Origin: Parastagonospora avenae f. sp. tritici 18332-5
Lineage: Eukaryota > Ascomycota > Dothideomycetes > Pleosporales > Phaeosphaeriaceae
DNA: 64,000 nucleotides
NCBI GenBank assembly: GCA_022559985.1
Contig: JAFJTR010000046.1
Location: forward strand, 183,511-247,510
Direction of reading: 5' to 3'
Shown: in pieces, positions 34,040 to 45,301 of the stretch
How positions within the stretch are numbered: position 1 is the stretch's first letter
Layout: each line of letters begins with the position of its first letter
The notes under the pieces: model-generated
What the model was told of the DNA's origin: nothing
Seen by the model: only the letters and a program-made list of their open reading frames with translations
The model's database searches: none
Program-made: the position numbers and the translations under genes

Positions 34040-34931
34040 GTTGAGATGTAGTAGGGAGTGTTGTTGAGCAGATGGCCTCAGAACCTCGGTGAGAGTTTAA
34101 AAGCAACTGCGAAACTCGCACTGATGTGTGATTCCGTTTCCCATCGCGAGAAGCACCTCTCTTATATTCTTCGAAGATACTGATGTTAAAAGAAGCTCGC
34201 TTCATACGGTGAATACGGTCTATACGGTTTACGCGCTAGTCTGAATCTGGTCGGCTAGGTCCAGCCACACCAGACGCTTATTGGCGCATGAAACTCAGCC
34301 GTGGACACTTGCAACGGGGATCTCCGTACGGTGTATACGGCGCAGATCCTGACACTGCTTCCGCTTGCTCCACTACATATGCGACGTGCTCCGCCTTCTT
34401 TCACACGTCGCTCCATCTCTTCGCTTGGATCCATTCGCTCATTCCGGGCCTTATCTCGAACCCCACACCAACCACTATGCGAGGAGACTCGGGGTTCATG
34501 CAAGTGCGTCATAGAGAGGGAACCAGGCCACAAGGCCACCAAGACTAACGCTAGCTGCTTGCACAGTATAGATCCGATCTGAGCATCAGGCACCCAGCTT
34601 ACTGCGTATAGGTGAAATACGGTAGGCATTCGTCGGCTCGTCCTATTTTCATTCCTTGAGGCAGAGGACTAATTCGAGTCCATCGAGCTGTGCCTAGTTG
34701 CATGAGTGCGGCTACTGGTTGGGCAGTATGCTGGTCAAGACACCGGCCGTTGAATAGATGTATTGCGCAGTTCTGCCAGAACCTGCATCTCCACGATAGC
34801 GGAGCTCTCGACATCTCCGAAGGACAATTTAGTGACGGGCACTGAGCGTGAACTTTGGTACATTTTCCCACCCCTGGTGATCTTCCTCAACCAAAGGGTA
34901 ACGTACGCCTAGTCGGAAATATTTCTGACCA
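34040..34931. other. Intergenic region
   Basis: 892 bases upstream of the RTA1-like gene and downstream of the Zn2Cys6 gene. No other gene is supported; a 124-codon minus-strand frame at 34629-34255 has no family resemblance. Confidence 0.4.
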
Positions 34932-36304
34932 TCAAGAAGAGCTCGGCGTTGCTGCAGCAGTCATCAACAAAGGATTGATAACATGTCGCGGCCAATCCAG
35001 CCATGCTAGCAGGTCCGGAGTCGCTGCCAGGAGCTGCTCAGTTGCAGTCAGCAACCATCGTGGCCACTTCGCAACCCACCAAACCTGGCGGGCCTGGGCC
35101 AGGAGTGCTCCGAAATGCACCACAATTATACAGGCTACAGGATTGTGCGCCGCAAGAAGATCGAAAAAGCGATTCGATGCCCTAGCCGCCCACAACCAGA
35201 GGAAAGGATACTCGTCATCACGATCTGTGTTGATGTGCCTGCAGCGAACGGCAACGTAGTGTAGGTCCTTGATAGCTTCTGTGCACGCATGTTTGTCCTG
35301 GGCATCGAGAACGAGCTCGGTGAGTTCCATGAGATGCAGTATCTCTGGCCGTTGCTCATCTCCTGCGCGTTCGTCTAGGATGCTAAGAGTTGCTGGTGCG
35401 GACATAGCAACAAAATGTGCAAGTGAAGGGTTGTCCTTAAACCTGTCCCAGTGTGGGCCAATGACGACCTTGATACCGTTGAGCAGCATGAAGCAGTGGT
35501 GAATTGAGCCAATGGGATCATCTGGTCTTTCCTGCACTGAGGCGAAATTGTAGGTCAGGAGCACAGAGGACAGAACGAACATTGGGATAGCCGTTTCTTC
35601 ACTTGGTGTCTGAAGATATATTCGCATGACTTCCAGAGCTCGACTGATATGTGCATCGGCCTGCGAGAGAAGGCCTTGCCTATCTCCAGGCATGTAGAAT
35701 GATGCTTTGTGTATCGCCGAAAGAGCAAGGATTCCATGAAGGAGGAAAGGGTGTTCAAAACCGAGTTCGACCATAGCGCATTGCCAGACATCGCTTCTTT
35801 TGGCAAGATTAGGGTGCAGAGCCACGTATCCTTTAGAAGTCCAGTGATGCAAGAGCCGCATGTCAGGAATTGAGAGCTCGAAGTTGTTCGATGGCACTTG
35901 AGCAGTGTTCTCCTCATGCGGCGACACATATGCGGCTGGGCTTGTCTGCGGAGACGCTGAGTGACCGCCATTGAACTCTGGCCATGTGCAACTGATATCC
36001 AAGCGGACACAGTTTGCGCAGCGTGGGCGTGCCTCGTTGCACTACGTAGGTCAGCCACCATACCCAATCAATCGCTTCCAAAAAAGACGCGACTTTCAAG
36101 AAGAAGGTTTTTGTTTCACGACTTCTAGCGACACCTTGAAGCCAACGCAGGTCATAAACATTCTCGTGATTGGCTGTTGCCGCGGGAAGGGGGCTGAGAG
36201 GATCGGCACGGCCTACATACCTTGGTATGACGTTGCTTGCATTGGAAGCATCCCTTTCGTGACTTGGTATGCGTTTTGCGCTTCGCGACGCGTGCTTCAG
36301 ACAT
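34932..36304 (-). CDS. Zn2Cys6 fungal transcription factor (397 aa)
   Basis: Exons are 36304-36221 and 36041-34932, separated by a 179 bp phase-0 intron (GTATGT...ACGTAG) placed inside the zinc cluster. The joined N-terminus reads GCFQCKQRHTKCNEARPRC then ANCVRLDISC, a complete C-x2-C-x6-C-x5-C-x2-C-x6-C binuclear zinc cluster directly after a basic stretch (KRKTHTKSRKG). The rest resembles the helical regulatory domain of the Upc2/sterol-uptake-type group (LLHHWTSKGY, W...PFLLHGILALSAIHKA, LSSVLLTYNFA). Such proteins bind CGG-containing sites as DNA-binding activators or repressors; the target is unknown. The start ATG at 36304 gives a short basic leader; the upstream in-frame extension is less likely. 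The protein is nuclear. Confidence 0.87.
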
Positions 36305-36651
36305 TTGACTGATGCGATGCGTGCACGGTGAAATGCTTGGTATACGGAGAAATGAGACGGTCCAGATCGACCTCGGAAGCTGAAGCGCTGATGTAATACG
36401 AGTGCCTAACCAAGAAGACATTAGCTTCGAAGCTTCCTCCGATTCAACCTTGGATAAGCTGCGCGTCCCAGACTTTATACACCATTTCTAATGGCTTACG
36501 TTAGGTTATTAATACAATCGCGCGAAGGATCTCAGATGCATTGATGCTTCGCAGCGTATGTGTCCGGGTATCATATTGGGCTCTCCAGCTTTTTTCGTCA
36601 TTCTCTCCTCCCCAAAGTCTTTCTTGTTGTCTTCTAGCCCGCGTGCCTTCC
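36305..36651. other. Short intergenic region
   Basis: 347 bases between the Zn2Cys6 gene and the 3' end of the duplicated-module gene. Nothing further was recognised. Confidence 0.4.
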
Positions 36652-37274
36652 TCAATTCCAGGATCTGAACTCAACTTGCGCATCCATGTTTCTATATCCA
36701 ACATTCTCCCTGCTTGCCTGCTCAAGCGCCGTCGGCTTCTTCTTGGTCTGCGCATCAATTTTCGCTGTTACCGTGCCCTTCTTTTGCTGAGCGGCAAAAC
36801 GCCTCTCCAGCGCTGCCTGTTGCTTTGCACGCAGCTTTCGTATGTCAGCACCGAGCGCATGGAAATTTCTCCAATGCCATCTTACGTCTATCTGAGCATG
36901 TGTCCGCTCTTCTGGTGTAAGGTCTCGCTCTGAGCTTGATCTCGACTCTGGCTCCGACTCCGCTTCGGATACCAAATCTGGGGTCGTCGGCGACCCGGCG
37001 GTCTTTTCGATCGCCTGTTCTGAAGTCTTCGGCTCCTTCGCGGTCTGGCCAATGGTACCTGCTGTCGTCGAAACTTTCTTCTTCTTGGTTGCGATGCGCT
37101 TGTCTAGAGCAGCCTGCTGCTTTGCGCGCAGCTTTCAAACCGTCAGGAAATGGACAACATTGAGATTCGATTGATACTTACATCGGCTTGTGCTTGCGCA
37201 CGCTCTTCAGGACTGATGCTGGGGTCCCATTCCGACATAGGTGCTTCCGCTTGCCGCGATTGTCCTTGGCCCAT
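36652..37274 (-). CDS. Small charged protein with an internal duplication (173 aa)
   Basis: The three exons are 37274-37182, 37131-36886 and 36834-36652. Introns are 50 bp (GTAAGT...GAAAG) and 51 bp (GTAAGA...GAAAG), both in phase 0. The protein starts MGQGQSRQ, a plausible N-myristoylation context. It contains two copies of a module: (S/L-x-PEER-A/T-QAQ-A/I-D) followed immediately by LRAKQQAAL-D/E-(K/R)-R and a Lys-rich run. In both copies the intron lies at the same place, between the Asp and LRAKQQAAL. Between the modules is an acidic/Ser/Thr linker (SEAESEPESRSSSERD). It is predicted to be helical and highly charged. No family is recognised. Both introns are needed to keep the two modules alike. 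Confidence 0.65.
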
Positions 37275-37693
37275 TTTGAATTCGACTGATGGTTTGCGGA
37301 CGCCTATACAATGCTTGCGGTGGTATAATGTTGTACGGTCTCTTGCAGAGAAACTTTTCGCGACCGTTTGCTGCCTGCGATTTCGAGATCGGTATATACG
37401 ACGCCAAGGCCACTTGTGGCACAGTCCACTACACAGCCCAGGCGCCAGGCAGCGATACGCGGTGCCACGTGACCTGCGTCTCTCTGTCCCATCACTTCTG
37501 GTTGCTATGAGAAGCAAACGATATTGGCGGAGAACACTGGTGTAAGAATTCCGAGAAATCTACGCGACCCAAATAGTGCGGAAGTTCCTACACAGTAGGT
37601 AAAAACTGCCAAAGGTCAAGTGCTCACATCCGCACCCAATTTTGCGGCGACTGGTGGGTACAGGTGACCTGAGCATACGTAAAGGCGGTCGCG
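37275..37693. other. Intergenic region
   Basis: About 420 bases upstream of the duplicated-module gene. No gene is seen. Confidence 0.4.
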
Positions 37694-37784
37694 GCATGTA
37701 AAGGTAACATTCAAAGGCAACATGTAAAGGCGATATGTAAAGACGACATATAAAGGCAATGTGTGAAGACGACATATTAAGGCA
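37694..37784. repeat. 13-bp degenerate minisatellite, seven units
   Basis: Seven contiguous 13-bp units of the form CATRTAAAGGCRA (for example CATGTAAAGGTAA, CATTCAAAGGCAA, CATGTAAAGGCGA) run without gaps. A partial eighth unit begins at 37785. Units differ at 1-4 positions, so the array is old. Confidence 0.75.
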
Positions 37785-37953
37785 ACATGAACTACAAGAG
37801 CGCCAGCCAAACAGGTCGTAAGGAAGCGACATACCACCAAGACGCGGCAATGAACATGACTGAATCGATAGTGATACACACAATCTTCACTGCGAAAACA
37901 GCTTAAGCACGCCGGTAAGTTCAACAGCACGACCACATGATAACTGATCAAGT

Positions 37954-38315
37954 CACCATACGCTCACACACCAGTTCTTTACCTCAAAATTATCTTGACT
38001 CACCACGGTCCCCGTCTCCGCATCTTCTTCCCACCTCATCCGCCTCCGACTTCCACGCATCCCGAGACCCTCCCAATCCCTTTACCATCTTACTCATGCG
38101 ACCCGCACTCTGATCCATAGCCTCCACCATATCTTCCGTTATACGTATGCTCTTCTCCTATCAAGTGGCGCTGAGTTGCAATGGCTCTGCGTCCCACACG
38201 GCCTCATATTTCTCGATCGGGTCATCGAGGCCGGTGCAAATGTCTCCTCAGGTACGTTTAACGGTAATACGGTGCCAGTCGAAAAGCTTCTTCCGCACGG
38301 GTGGGAAGAGCTATG
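37954..38315 (-). pseudogene. Decayed coding remnant of unknown family
   Basis: Read leftwards in one frame, this stretch gives protein-like sequence broken by stops: KKLFDWHRITVKRT, TGA, GDICTGLDDPIEKYEAVWD and AEPLQLSAT, TGA TAG, then EKSIRITEDMVEAMDQSAG, RMSKMVKGLGGSRDAWKSEAD. A neighbouring frame then takes over with EDAETGTVVSQDNFEVKN. No intron set repairs the stops convincingly. The composition is clearly coding-like. I do not recognise the family. The 5' part beyond 38315 is not identifiable. Confidence 0.4.
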
Positions 38316-39788
38316 AGCATAGCCGCCGGTGGAAAAAATGGTTCTCCGTCGCGTTACTTCAAGTTTCGTCGTACCGTTTCAAGATCAAACAGCTGATGTG
38401 GGATCCTGTTATCAGTTGAAGGGACAGCATCCGCTACGTCACACTTTGAACTGTCAACAGATATTGAGAGCAATGGAATCAGTGAGCCAGAGAGCTTTGT
38501 ATGTGCTGTATAGAAGCTGGATATGCGATAAGGAATAGCCTCGGCAGCAGGGGTGTGGCTTGTCTGATTCATCCCTGACGGCCCCACCCTATTCGATCCG
38601 TCCAATTTCCAGTTGAGTGCAGCCCTCTCACCTGATTACCCTGATCGATTAATTTGATAGAATTGTAGCCTACCTTTCGTCAATCCATTCAAGGACCAAA
38701 GGCCCAAAGGAACTCGATTGATCGTTAACTCACAAGGACGGGTGGGCACTTGAATCCTTGACTCGTGGTAGGTCGCAAACTCACTAAGAGGAGACATTTG
38801 ACATCCACGACTTCCCTCTATGCTGATGAGTCTGCCGATACACGCTTCTGATTCGATATCTATTGCCTGCACGGATGCCTTGACCGTAGAATATCAGACC
38901 GAGGAACGATCGTCTCGGAATCCTGATCTCGTCTGACCCAACACCTGTGCAGGTATTACCTGGAGTGCTCCTCCCGTCATTATCCGCCAGGCGACAAGCG
39001 GCCAGAAATAACGTGTCGATAGTAGAGTCAGAGCTTTCAAAGACATGCGCGCGTTTATGAAGTTCCATCAAGACGGCAGGGCTCAATGGCGCTCCTTGGC
39101 GCATTTTGCATGAATAACGTTATTTCCGAGATCACAGGCATCTGACTCCTAGGTCTTCTTTGTGAACGACGGATGCAGCTGGGTATAAGCCCTCAAGAGC
39201 AACATTGATTCCTCTCGAGCATAAGCACCACGCAGAAAGGAAGACCCATTCCGCCAATGTGGCAGCCAGGGTTCAATCTTAGTCCTCTGCGGTTTAAGGC
39301 CCTGGTGCCACAGTCTCCCAAGGAATACGAGCACTTCGATCATGCGCGTAGGATCCGGATTGACACGAGGCTTTTAAAGGCACACATATTTATAGAGAAG
39401 ACGAGGACAGGGCAGCCGGCCCTTCGAGATCCTTAAAATACACGATCAAACCTCCCTACATGCATTACTCGTTACCATGGAGATATTCTCCGTCTTTCAA
39501 AACTCACCCCTACGCTATATACTGTTCAGCGGGTATACACTTACAGAGAACGGCTAATTGGCGCGCCTTCGTCCGATCGCGTTCCGTTATTCATCGTCAG
39601 CCGGGGCTATATCAGGTGTCTCCACTAGGATACCCAAACATAGTATCATAGAATCGCGGCGGGACCGTGCTGCGGAGATTTTCCAGGCAAGATGCGCTAG
39701 TTTGTACACCCCTACACAGTAATTTCGAGTGAGTCTATTAAAAGCAAAGGGCGTCGTTACTCTTCAGAAACTATCACCTACTTCCATA
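38316..39788. other. Intergenic region upstream of the secreted hydrolase gene
   Basis: About 1.47 kb with no supported gene. It includes the promoter of the polyglycine-hydrolase-like gene. Confidence 0.4.
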
Positions 39789-41723
39789 ATGTATGTCTTC
39801 AGTGCTTTGCTGTCGCCTCTGGCGATAAGTTGTCTTTCTTTGGCGAGGGTTGTTTCTTCGTTCCCCACTCACGGCCAAGATATATCGCTTTCGAAGCGTA
39901 ATGCGACAATCGAACAAGACGTCTTCTTCGACATCAATCAGACCGAGGTAGAGAAGAGGATAGCACAATTGAAAGCTGAAGGATACCGGCCGACATCTCT
40001 GAGCATTCATGGCTCGCCCACCGATGCGAAATATGCTGGTATCTGGACCAAGGAGGATGGCAACACATATGAGACCATACTAGGTGCCGACGAGAACGCC
40101 TACACTGCCTGGCTGGATCTTTGGAGAGCCAATGGATATGTTTCTACCCACGTCTCCGCCACCGGACCCGCATCTGCGGCGCTGTTCGCGGGAGTGATGC
40201 AGAAAACGTCTTCAATCGGCACGTGGACCCAGCGCTGCGGTCTCGATAACCCCAACGCATACCTTAATGTCACTCTGGGAACACCGATGATCATCAAAGC
40301 CGTGAGCATGTATGGATCGTGGAACGAGCGCCAGTACTGTATTCTCGGGCACGAAGACACGATCAACTACCAACAGACCGTTTATTATCAAACAAACTCT
40401 TTTATGAACGACTACAAGACGCTGGAAGCTGGCGAAACTTCGAAACGATATTGGAGACCAGTCTATATCGACGTTTCTGAAGACCACGTCTTTTCACCCA
40501 TATTTGATGACTCGAGCGTTGGACAATGGACTGCCCTCACAGACCTTACCACGTCGCAACTTGATTCGGAGATCAACGCAAAAGGCAAGAAGAATCTGTA
40601 TCCTGTTCACATATCCGGTGGCGGCGAGACGGACTCGAGATACGCTGTCATTTTCGCAGAGCGAACAAGCCCTCTCAGTCGCGATTGGCACACCACCGGC
40701 ACTGTCACTGGCTTTACAGACAACGCTGAAGTCAGCAAGGGCTTGGACCAAGTCATGCAAGACTTCATGAAACGCAACAGTGTCCGACAAGCTCAAGTCG
40801 CCGCCTCGTTCAACGGAAAAGTCGTCGCCTCTCGCGCTTACACATGGGCCGAAAGCGACCGTGCCGTTGTAAAGCCAAACGACAAATTCCTCCTTGCCAG
40901 CGTCTCGAAGATGTTCACATACGCTGCTACTCATAAGCTTGTTGACGCAGGTCTGCTGAATCTAACTACGCGTATCTACCCGCTCCTCGGATACAACACG
41001 CCCGCGGACCCACGGTCACTAGACATCACTGTCCAGCACCTCTTGGACCATACAGCCGGCTTCGACCGCACCAGGTCGCCAGATCTAGGTTTTATATTCA
41101 CGACTGTCGCACAGTCGCTTAATCAAGCCACCCCAGCCACTCTGCGCCAGGTCATCGATTATGTGGCCGCACGGCCGCTAGATTTCGCCCCAGGGTCTAG
41201 CTATGAGTACTCGAACTATGGCACCATGCTCCTGAGCTATGTTGTCACGAACCTGACTGGCGAGTCATATCTCTCATATATCCAGAAGAACGTGCTCGAA
41301 GGCGCCGATGTAGATCTCTGGGCCACATCTAGCGCCCAACACAAGAACGATGCCATCGTGCAAGAAACAGCCGTCACAGGCATATCTGCGCTATCGCCAT
41401 TTTCACAAGCTCGTGTCTCGGCCGCAGAGGGCGGCGACGGCTCGATCAAAGAGGAGGCGATCGGCGCTTTGGGCCTCAAGGCTTCTGCCGAAACATTGTC
41501 GCAGTTCATTGGAAAGTATTCTGTGTATGGTGTTGGAGGCCGTCAGCCTTTTAGTTATCGCGAGGGAACACTGGCTGGCGCACGTGCTATAGCGTATAGT
41601 ATGGATGAGCTGGACTGGGCGTTGACCCTGAATACCCGGGAATACTTTGATGACCAGGCATGGGCAGATCTAGCTTTTACCAAGATCCAGAGTGTCTGGT
41701 ATGCCGCCACACTTGCTAAGTAG
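39789..41723 (+). CDS. Secreted polyglycine-hydrolase-like protein with C-terminal beta-lactamase fold (644 aa)
   Basis: A single-exon gene. The ATG at 39789 gives a signal peptide (MYVFSALLSPLAISCLSLA) followed by a Lys-Arg site, which may end a propeptide. Residues about 55-300 are tandem repeats of a fungal module (repeating 'Y-A-x-I-W' strands: KYAGIWTKEDG, ALFAGVMQK, RYAVIFAERTS), each introduced by a 'GY.PT.lS.hG' segment. Residues about 330-640 are a class C-like beta-lactamase/transpeptidase domain with nucleophile motif S371-V-S-K374, Y474-S-N476 and LLDHTAGFDR. The arrangement matches fungal polyglycine hydrolases, which cut the glycine-rich hinge of plant class IV chitinases. Close relatives without that activity exist, so the substrate is inferred. 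The protein is extracellular. Neighbours give no clue. Confidence 0.82.
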   Translation: MYVFSALLSPLAISCLSLARVVSSFPTHGQDISLSKRNATIEQDVFFDINQTEVEKRIAQLKAEGYRPTSLSIHGSPTDAKYAGIWTKEDGNTYETILGADENAYTAWLDLWRANGYVSTHVSATGPASAALFAGVMQKTSSIGTWTQRCGLDNPNAYLNVTLGTPMIIKAVSMYGSWNERQYCILGHEDTINYQQTVYYQTNSFMNDYKTLEAGETSKRYWRPVYIDVSEDHVFSPIFDDSSVGQWTALTDLTTSQLDSEINAKGKKNLYPVHISGGGETDSRYAVIFAERTSPLSRDWHTTGTVTGFTDNAEVSKGLDQVMQDFMKRNSVRQAQVAASFNGKVVASRAYTWAESDRAVVKPNDKFLLASVSKMFTYAATHKLVDAGLLNLTTRIYPLLGYNTPADPRSLDITVQHLLDHTAGFDRTRSPDLGFIFTTVAQSLNQATPATLRQVIDYVAARPLDFAPGSSYEYSNYGTMLLSYVVTNLTGESYLSYIQKNVLEGADVDLWATSSAQHKNDAIVQETAVTGISALSPFSQARVSAAEGGDGSIKEEAIGALGLKASAETLSQFIGKYSVYGVGGRQPFSYREGTLAGARAIAYSMDELDWALTLNTREYFDDQAWADLAFTKIQSVWYAATLAK

Positions 41724-43110
41724 AAGACACACTTCATGAGCAATCCACGTGCCAGTTACGCAGCCATCAGAACAAAGATTGTTAGTAGACAATCCTAAAG
41801 AAAAGAGCTCTTATTTCGTGTAGCTAGTGATGTACTAATGAGGTCTATGGACGCAAAAGATTACGCTTCCAACCCTTGGGAATATCATCTCTCACAGAGG
41901 AAGCCGAGATCAACAAGGAAAAGGTAACAAAATTGATGTACCAGATTGAGAAGTGCAGCACTGACCCGGGTCTCGCCATCTCGACTCCTGCTGGCAATGC
42001 ACCGAAGTTGAGTTTGCAACGCTCGTGGAACAAGTCGTTGGAACTTAAGGTAGAACAGCTTACCATGGAAGATTTAGAATGTAGGAACATTCTAGTGGAA
42101 TGCATTCCATGTCGCCACACAGCGTTCAGATTCAGCAAATCCTTGATCTAGCTCCTGCGGGCAATGTACGCCAACACTTCGATCCGAGGATCCGAGGAGA
42201 GTGTATACTAAAGCTGGCTTGGATGCGAGCGGTTAAGATCGAGCCGTAAGTCGATCCCAACCCGCCGCGGAGACGGGTCTGGAGGCGGGACGATCGGACC
42301 GACTTCAAAGGTTATCCACATCCCCTCCGATTTAGTCCGCATTCGAAACGACTCCTCCACTCTTACTGGGTAGGATCTTGCTAGAATTGCAAAAAGCCAG
42401 AATGCTCATGACTGCACCGTACCCAAGTTTCGAGAAGTCGATGTTGGACAAGAGGACGAATTTCCAGACGCAGAATAGGACGGGAAACTGCGATGGCTGG
42501 GCAAACTCTCCTTCCCGTACGGAAGCAAGTATGCTGCCTATCCATAATCCAGCTGTGTGGGTGGAAGAGCGGTCGCGGCGTCGGGTAAGCCTGCCGAAAT
42601 TCGACGGCGTCGCCGTGACGCCCGCTTCCGCGGCGTTGGCTGACCGTGTGCGCGTGCTGGGGTATCGGATCATACAATGTCCGCGCTTCCCGTCCACCAG
42701 ACTAAGCGGATAGAAGCGAACCCAGGTAGATCGGCCGCAAAAGTTGAGTCGAGAAGAAGGCTGACTTTGATGCACGACTCGCTTAAAATCAAAGTTATCT
42801 TTAGTGCAGACCCTGGGACGACACGCCTTGGGCAGCTGAACTGATTAACGTTGGAACAGTTAAGAGGCTAGCTAATCAGACGGTTCGAAGACTCATGTAC
42901 CTGGAACCACAAAAGCTGGTCCTCAATTGTATTGTGTTTTAAGGTCTAGGCATCCGCAAGCATCAGTGGCGATCACTGTTGAACTAATGACAATCTAGAT
43001 GACGTGCATCCAACCCTTGCAGCATTATATGTATAAGGTCATTGCCTTCAGACACTTGGTGCACCTCGATTCGAAAACATCGATTCGAAAACCTGTTGAA
43101 TTACGAAGTC
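41724..43110. other. Intergenic region
   Basis: About 1.39 kb. Overlapping frames at 42332-42775 (147 codons, minus) and 42378-42713 (plus) mirror each other and show no family. No gene is supported. Confidence 0.4.
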
Positions 43111-44341
43111 ATGAACTCCGCCCAAATCCAACTCAGTACCGTGACGTACACATTTCTCGTTCTTTCCATCGTTCTCACAGCTCTAAGATGCTATACTCGT
43201 TTTTACATTCTCAAATCGGGTGGAGTCGACGATTACATTGCAATTCTTAGTCTGGTACCGTAAGGCTTCAAGATTTCCATCCGAGTTCTACGTCGCGCAC
43301 TTACTCTTCTGATAGCTTTCGCTGATAGCCTTTCTTGCGATTGTCATCCAAGGTGTTAAATATGGCATGGGCGTCCATATCACGGAGTTGGAATTGTCTA
43401 CTTCTGTAGAGGGTTTCAAGGTACGGTTGCAAAGCGTGATTGTGATACATACGCGTCATAACGTTATATTTGTAGTGGCTCACAATGACCCGGTTCACCT
43501 ATGCCCTCACCACTGCCTTTACCAAAACTGCCATCGGCGTGATGCTCCTCCGAATCGTCCGACAGACACGCCGGTACATTTACCTTATCTGGGCAAGTAT
43601 AGCGATCAACCTGGTCCTCTGCACTCTGGTCTTCTTTTTTTGCCTGTTTCAGTGCCAACCAATATCTTATTCCTCGAGGCAAATTATCCCGACAGAGAAA
43701 GGATCATGTGGTATTAGCCCGGACACGATCGTCACCCTAGGCTATGTCCTATCTGTCGACTCCATTGTACTGGACTTTTTCTACGCGATCCTTCCGGGTT
43801 TCATCTTCTGGAATTTGCAAATGAGAATGTCCGAAAAGGTTGTACTTATCACTCTTATGGGCCTGGGAATTTTGTAAGTATCCCCCACCAAACGCATCTA
43901 CTTTGTCCTAATATGCCATAGTGCCAGTGTTGCGACCATCATCCGCTTCAATTACTTGATCGGTGTAGGAAACACTACTGACCCTCTGTATAAGTGACGA
44001 GTTCTGCTTCTCCACAGGAACATTGCTAACCAAGAGCGAATGCAGATGTCATCGTACCAGCTATGATCTGGTCGATTGTCGAACTTGGCTTGGCAGTTTG
44101 CATTGGATGTCTCATGACCCTTCGACCGTTCCTCCGACATATCGGCATTGGGTTCACGTCTTCTGGGTCGCAAGACCCGTCCAAAATCCCTGCTCAAAGG
44201 TCTATACATCTTACTCATATCGGATACGAACTCGACTCTACATCGCAAGGAAGACAGTCCAATAGTAGCAAGGAGCAGATTTTGGGGGACCATGATATCA
44301 GGAAGGAAACGAGCTATATCCTGACCACAAGTCAACGCTAA
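43111..44341 (+). CDS. Fungal rhodopsin-domain (Pth11/SAT-like) membrane protein (about 339 aa)
   Basis: Exons are 43111-43254, 43316-43420, 43476-43873, 43922-43987 and 44035-44341, a sum of 1020 nt. Family landmarks appear in order: TALRCYTRFYILKSGGVDDYIA, IQGVKYGMGVH, TAFTKTAIGVMLLRIV, CLFQCQPISY, the AILPGFIFWNLQM segment, ATIIRFNYLIG and MIWSIVELGLAVCIGCLMTLRPF, followed by a polar cytosolic tail of about 65 residues. Seven hydrophobic spans are expected. The last intron is the least certain: acceptors CCAAG at 44034 or GCAG at 44045 differ in phase, and only the first fits the preceding donor. The role is unknown; some relatives are host- or surface-sensing receptors. It is a paralogue-level relative of the gene at 20824, not a recent duplicate. 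Confidence 0.75.
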
Positions 44342-44942
44342 CAGCTCTTCGAAATTTTACGCCCATTAGATACTGTAGATTCGTAGCTCACTGGTTCGAA
44401 AGTTCCATGCAATGAGCAGTTCGAATTTGACGACATGACCCTATGCTTACGAACCACACCGCTACGATCCCTGCGTGCATTCGAGCACCGTTTCGTTTTC
44501 AGTGCTGGCGCAACACTGCATGTTCTCATCTGTTACATGAATCTATTCGTACACACGCTTACAACGAAGCGAGCCCCTGTTACAACACAACAACCTTGTA
44601 ACAGTCGCACGAGCCGTTGCCATTCCATCCTTCCCGGCCCGCCCCGCCAACACGCACCCCAACTTTGAACGAGGAAAGTCCGAAGCACGAAAAAGCTGAT
44701 TCACACATCCTCGCCACCAGCAGACAAGCCTATCACGCCCAACAATAATCCCAATCCAACCGCCGTAGCATCACCTCCTCATCAACGCGCTATCCAGGAT
44801 ATCTACGCAACTCCCCCAAACCTTCCGAATTGACTCATCCCGCACTCCCACCACAAATGCCGCTCTAGCAAAGAGCGCAACGCCCAACATGTCAGGAAAT
44901 CCTTCGTTCAATTCAAGCACCACATTCCAAAAAACTGCAAAA
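44342..44942. other. Intergenic region
   Basis: About 600 bases without a recognised gene, leading into a 5S rRNA fragment. Confidence 0.4.
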
Positions 44943-44990
44943 ACATACAAGGGGATTCGCTAATGGTCACCCACTTAACTACTAATCCTC
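44943..44990 (-). pseudogene. 5S rRNA 3'-half fragment
   Basis: About 48 bases correspond to the 3' half of the complete 5S gene at 45183-45301, in the same orientation: GATTAGTAGTTAAGTGGGTG, then CCATTAGCGAATCCCC, ending TTGTATGT. About four bases are missing next to the terminal stem and there are several substitutions, and the 5' half is absent. Confidence 0.7.
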
Positions 44991-45182
44991 AAGGAAATGC
45001 GCGGTTTTACTTCACCCTGATTGAGGGTGTGGGGGAAGGAATGTCGTGTCCGGAAGTGGTGATGCATGTGATTGAGGATACAGATTAGAGGCGCATTTGC
45101 AGTTTGTTGAGAAGATGTATAGGCAGAGACGAGTTAGGGGATAGGGTTCAGGCTACCAAGAACGGCAAAAAGAGCGGCAAAA

Positions 45183-45301
45183 ACATACAACAGCGGGGAT
45201 TCGCCAGTGGTCACCCACCTGACTACTAATCCGCCGGTACGATGCTTATATATGGCTGAGCGGACGGGAAGCCTAGTATTCATCGTCCTATGGTCGTATG
45301 T
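45183..45301 (-). rRNA. 5S ribosomal RNA
   Basis: A 119-nt gene on the minus strand, starting ACATACGACCATAGG and ending GCTGTTGTATGT. The terminal stem (ACATAC/GTATGT) is intact. The internal promoter/loop regions typical of ascomycete 5S are present (GGCTTCCCGTCCGCTCAGCC, TTAGTAGT and GGTGGGTGACCACTGGCGAA). Helix II keeps pairing (ACGATG with CATCGT) although its sequence differs from Neurospora 5S, which supports function. Five T's follow the 3' end on the coding strand. Filamentous ascomycetes carry 5S genes dispersed outside the rDNA repeat, which fits this location. Confidence 0.92.

Noticed and set aside
42332..42775. 147-codon minus-strand frame with late hydrophobic residues
   Set aside because: Checked for RTA1 or rhodopsin-domain resemblance and found none; mirrored by a plus-strand frame.
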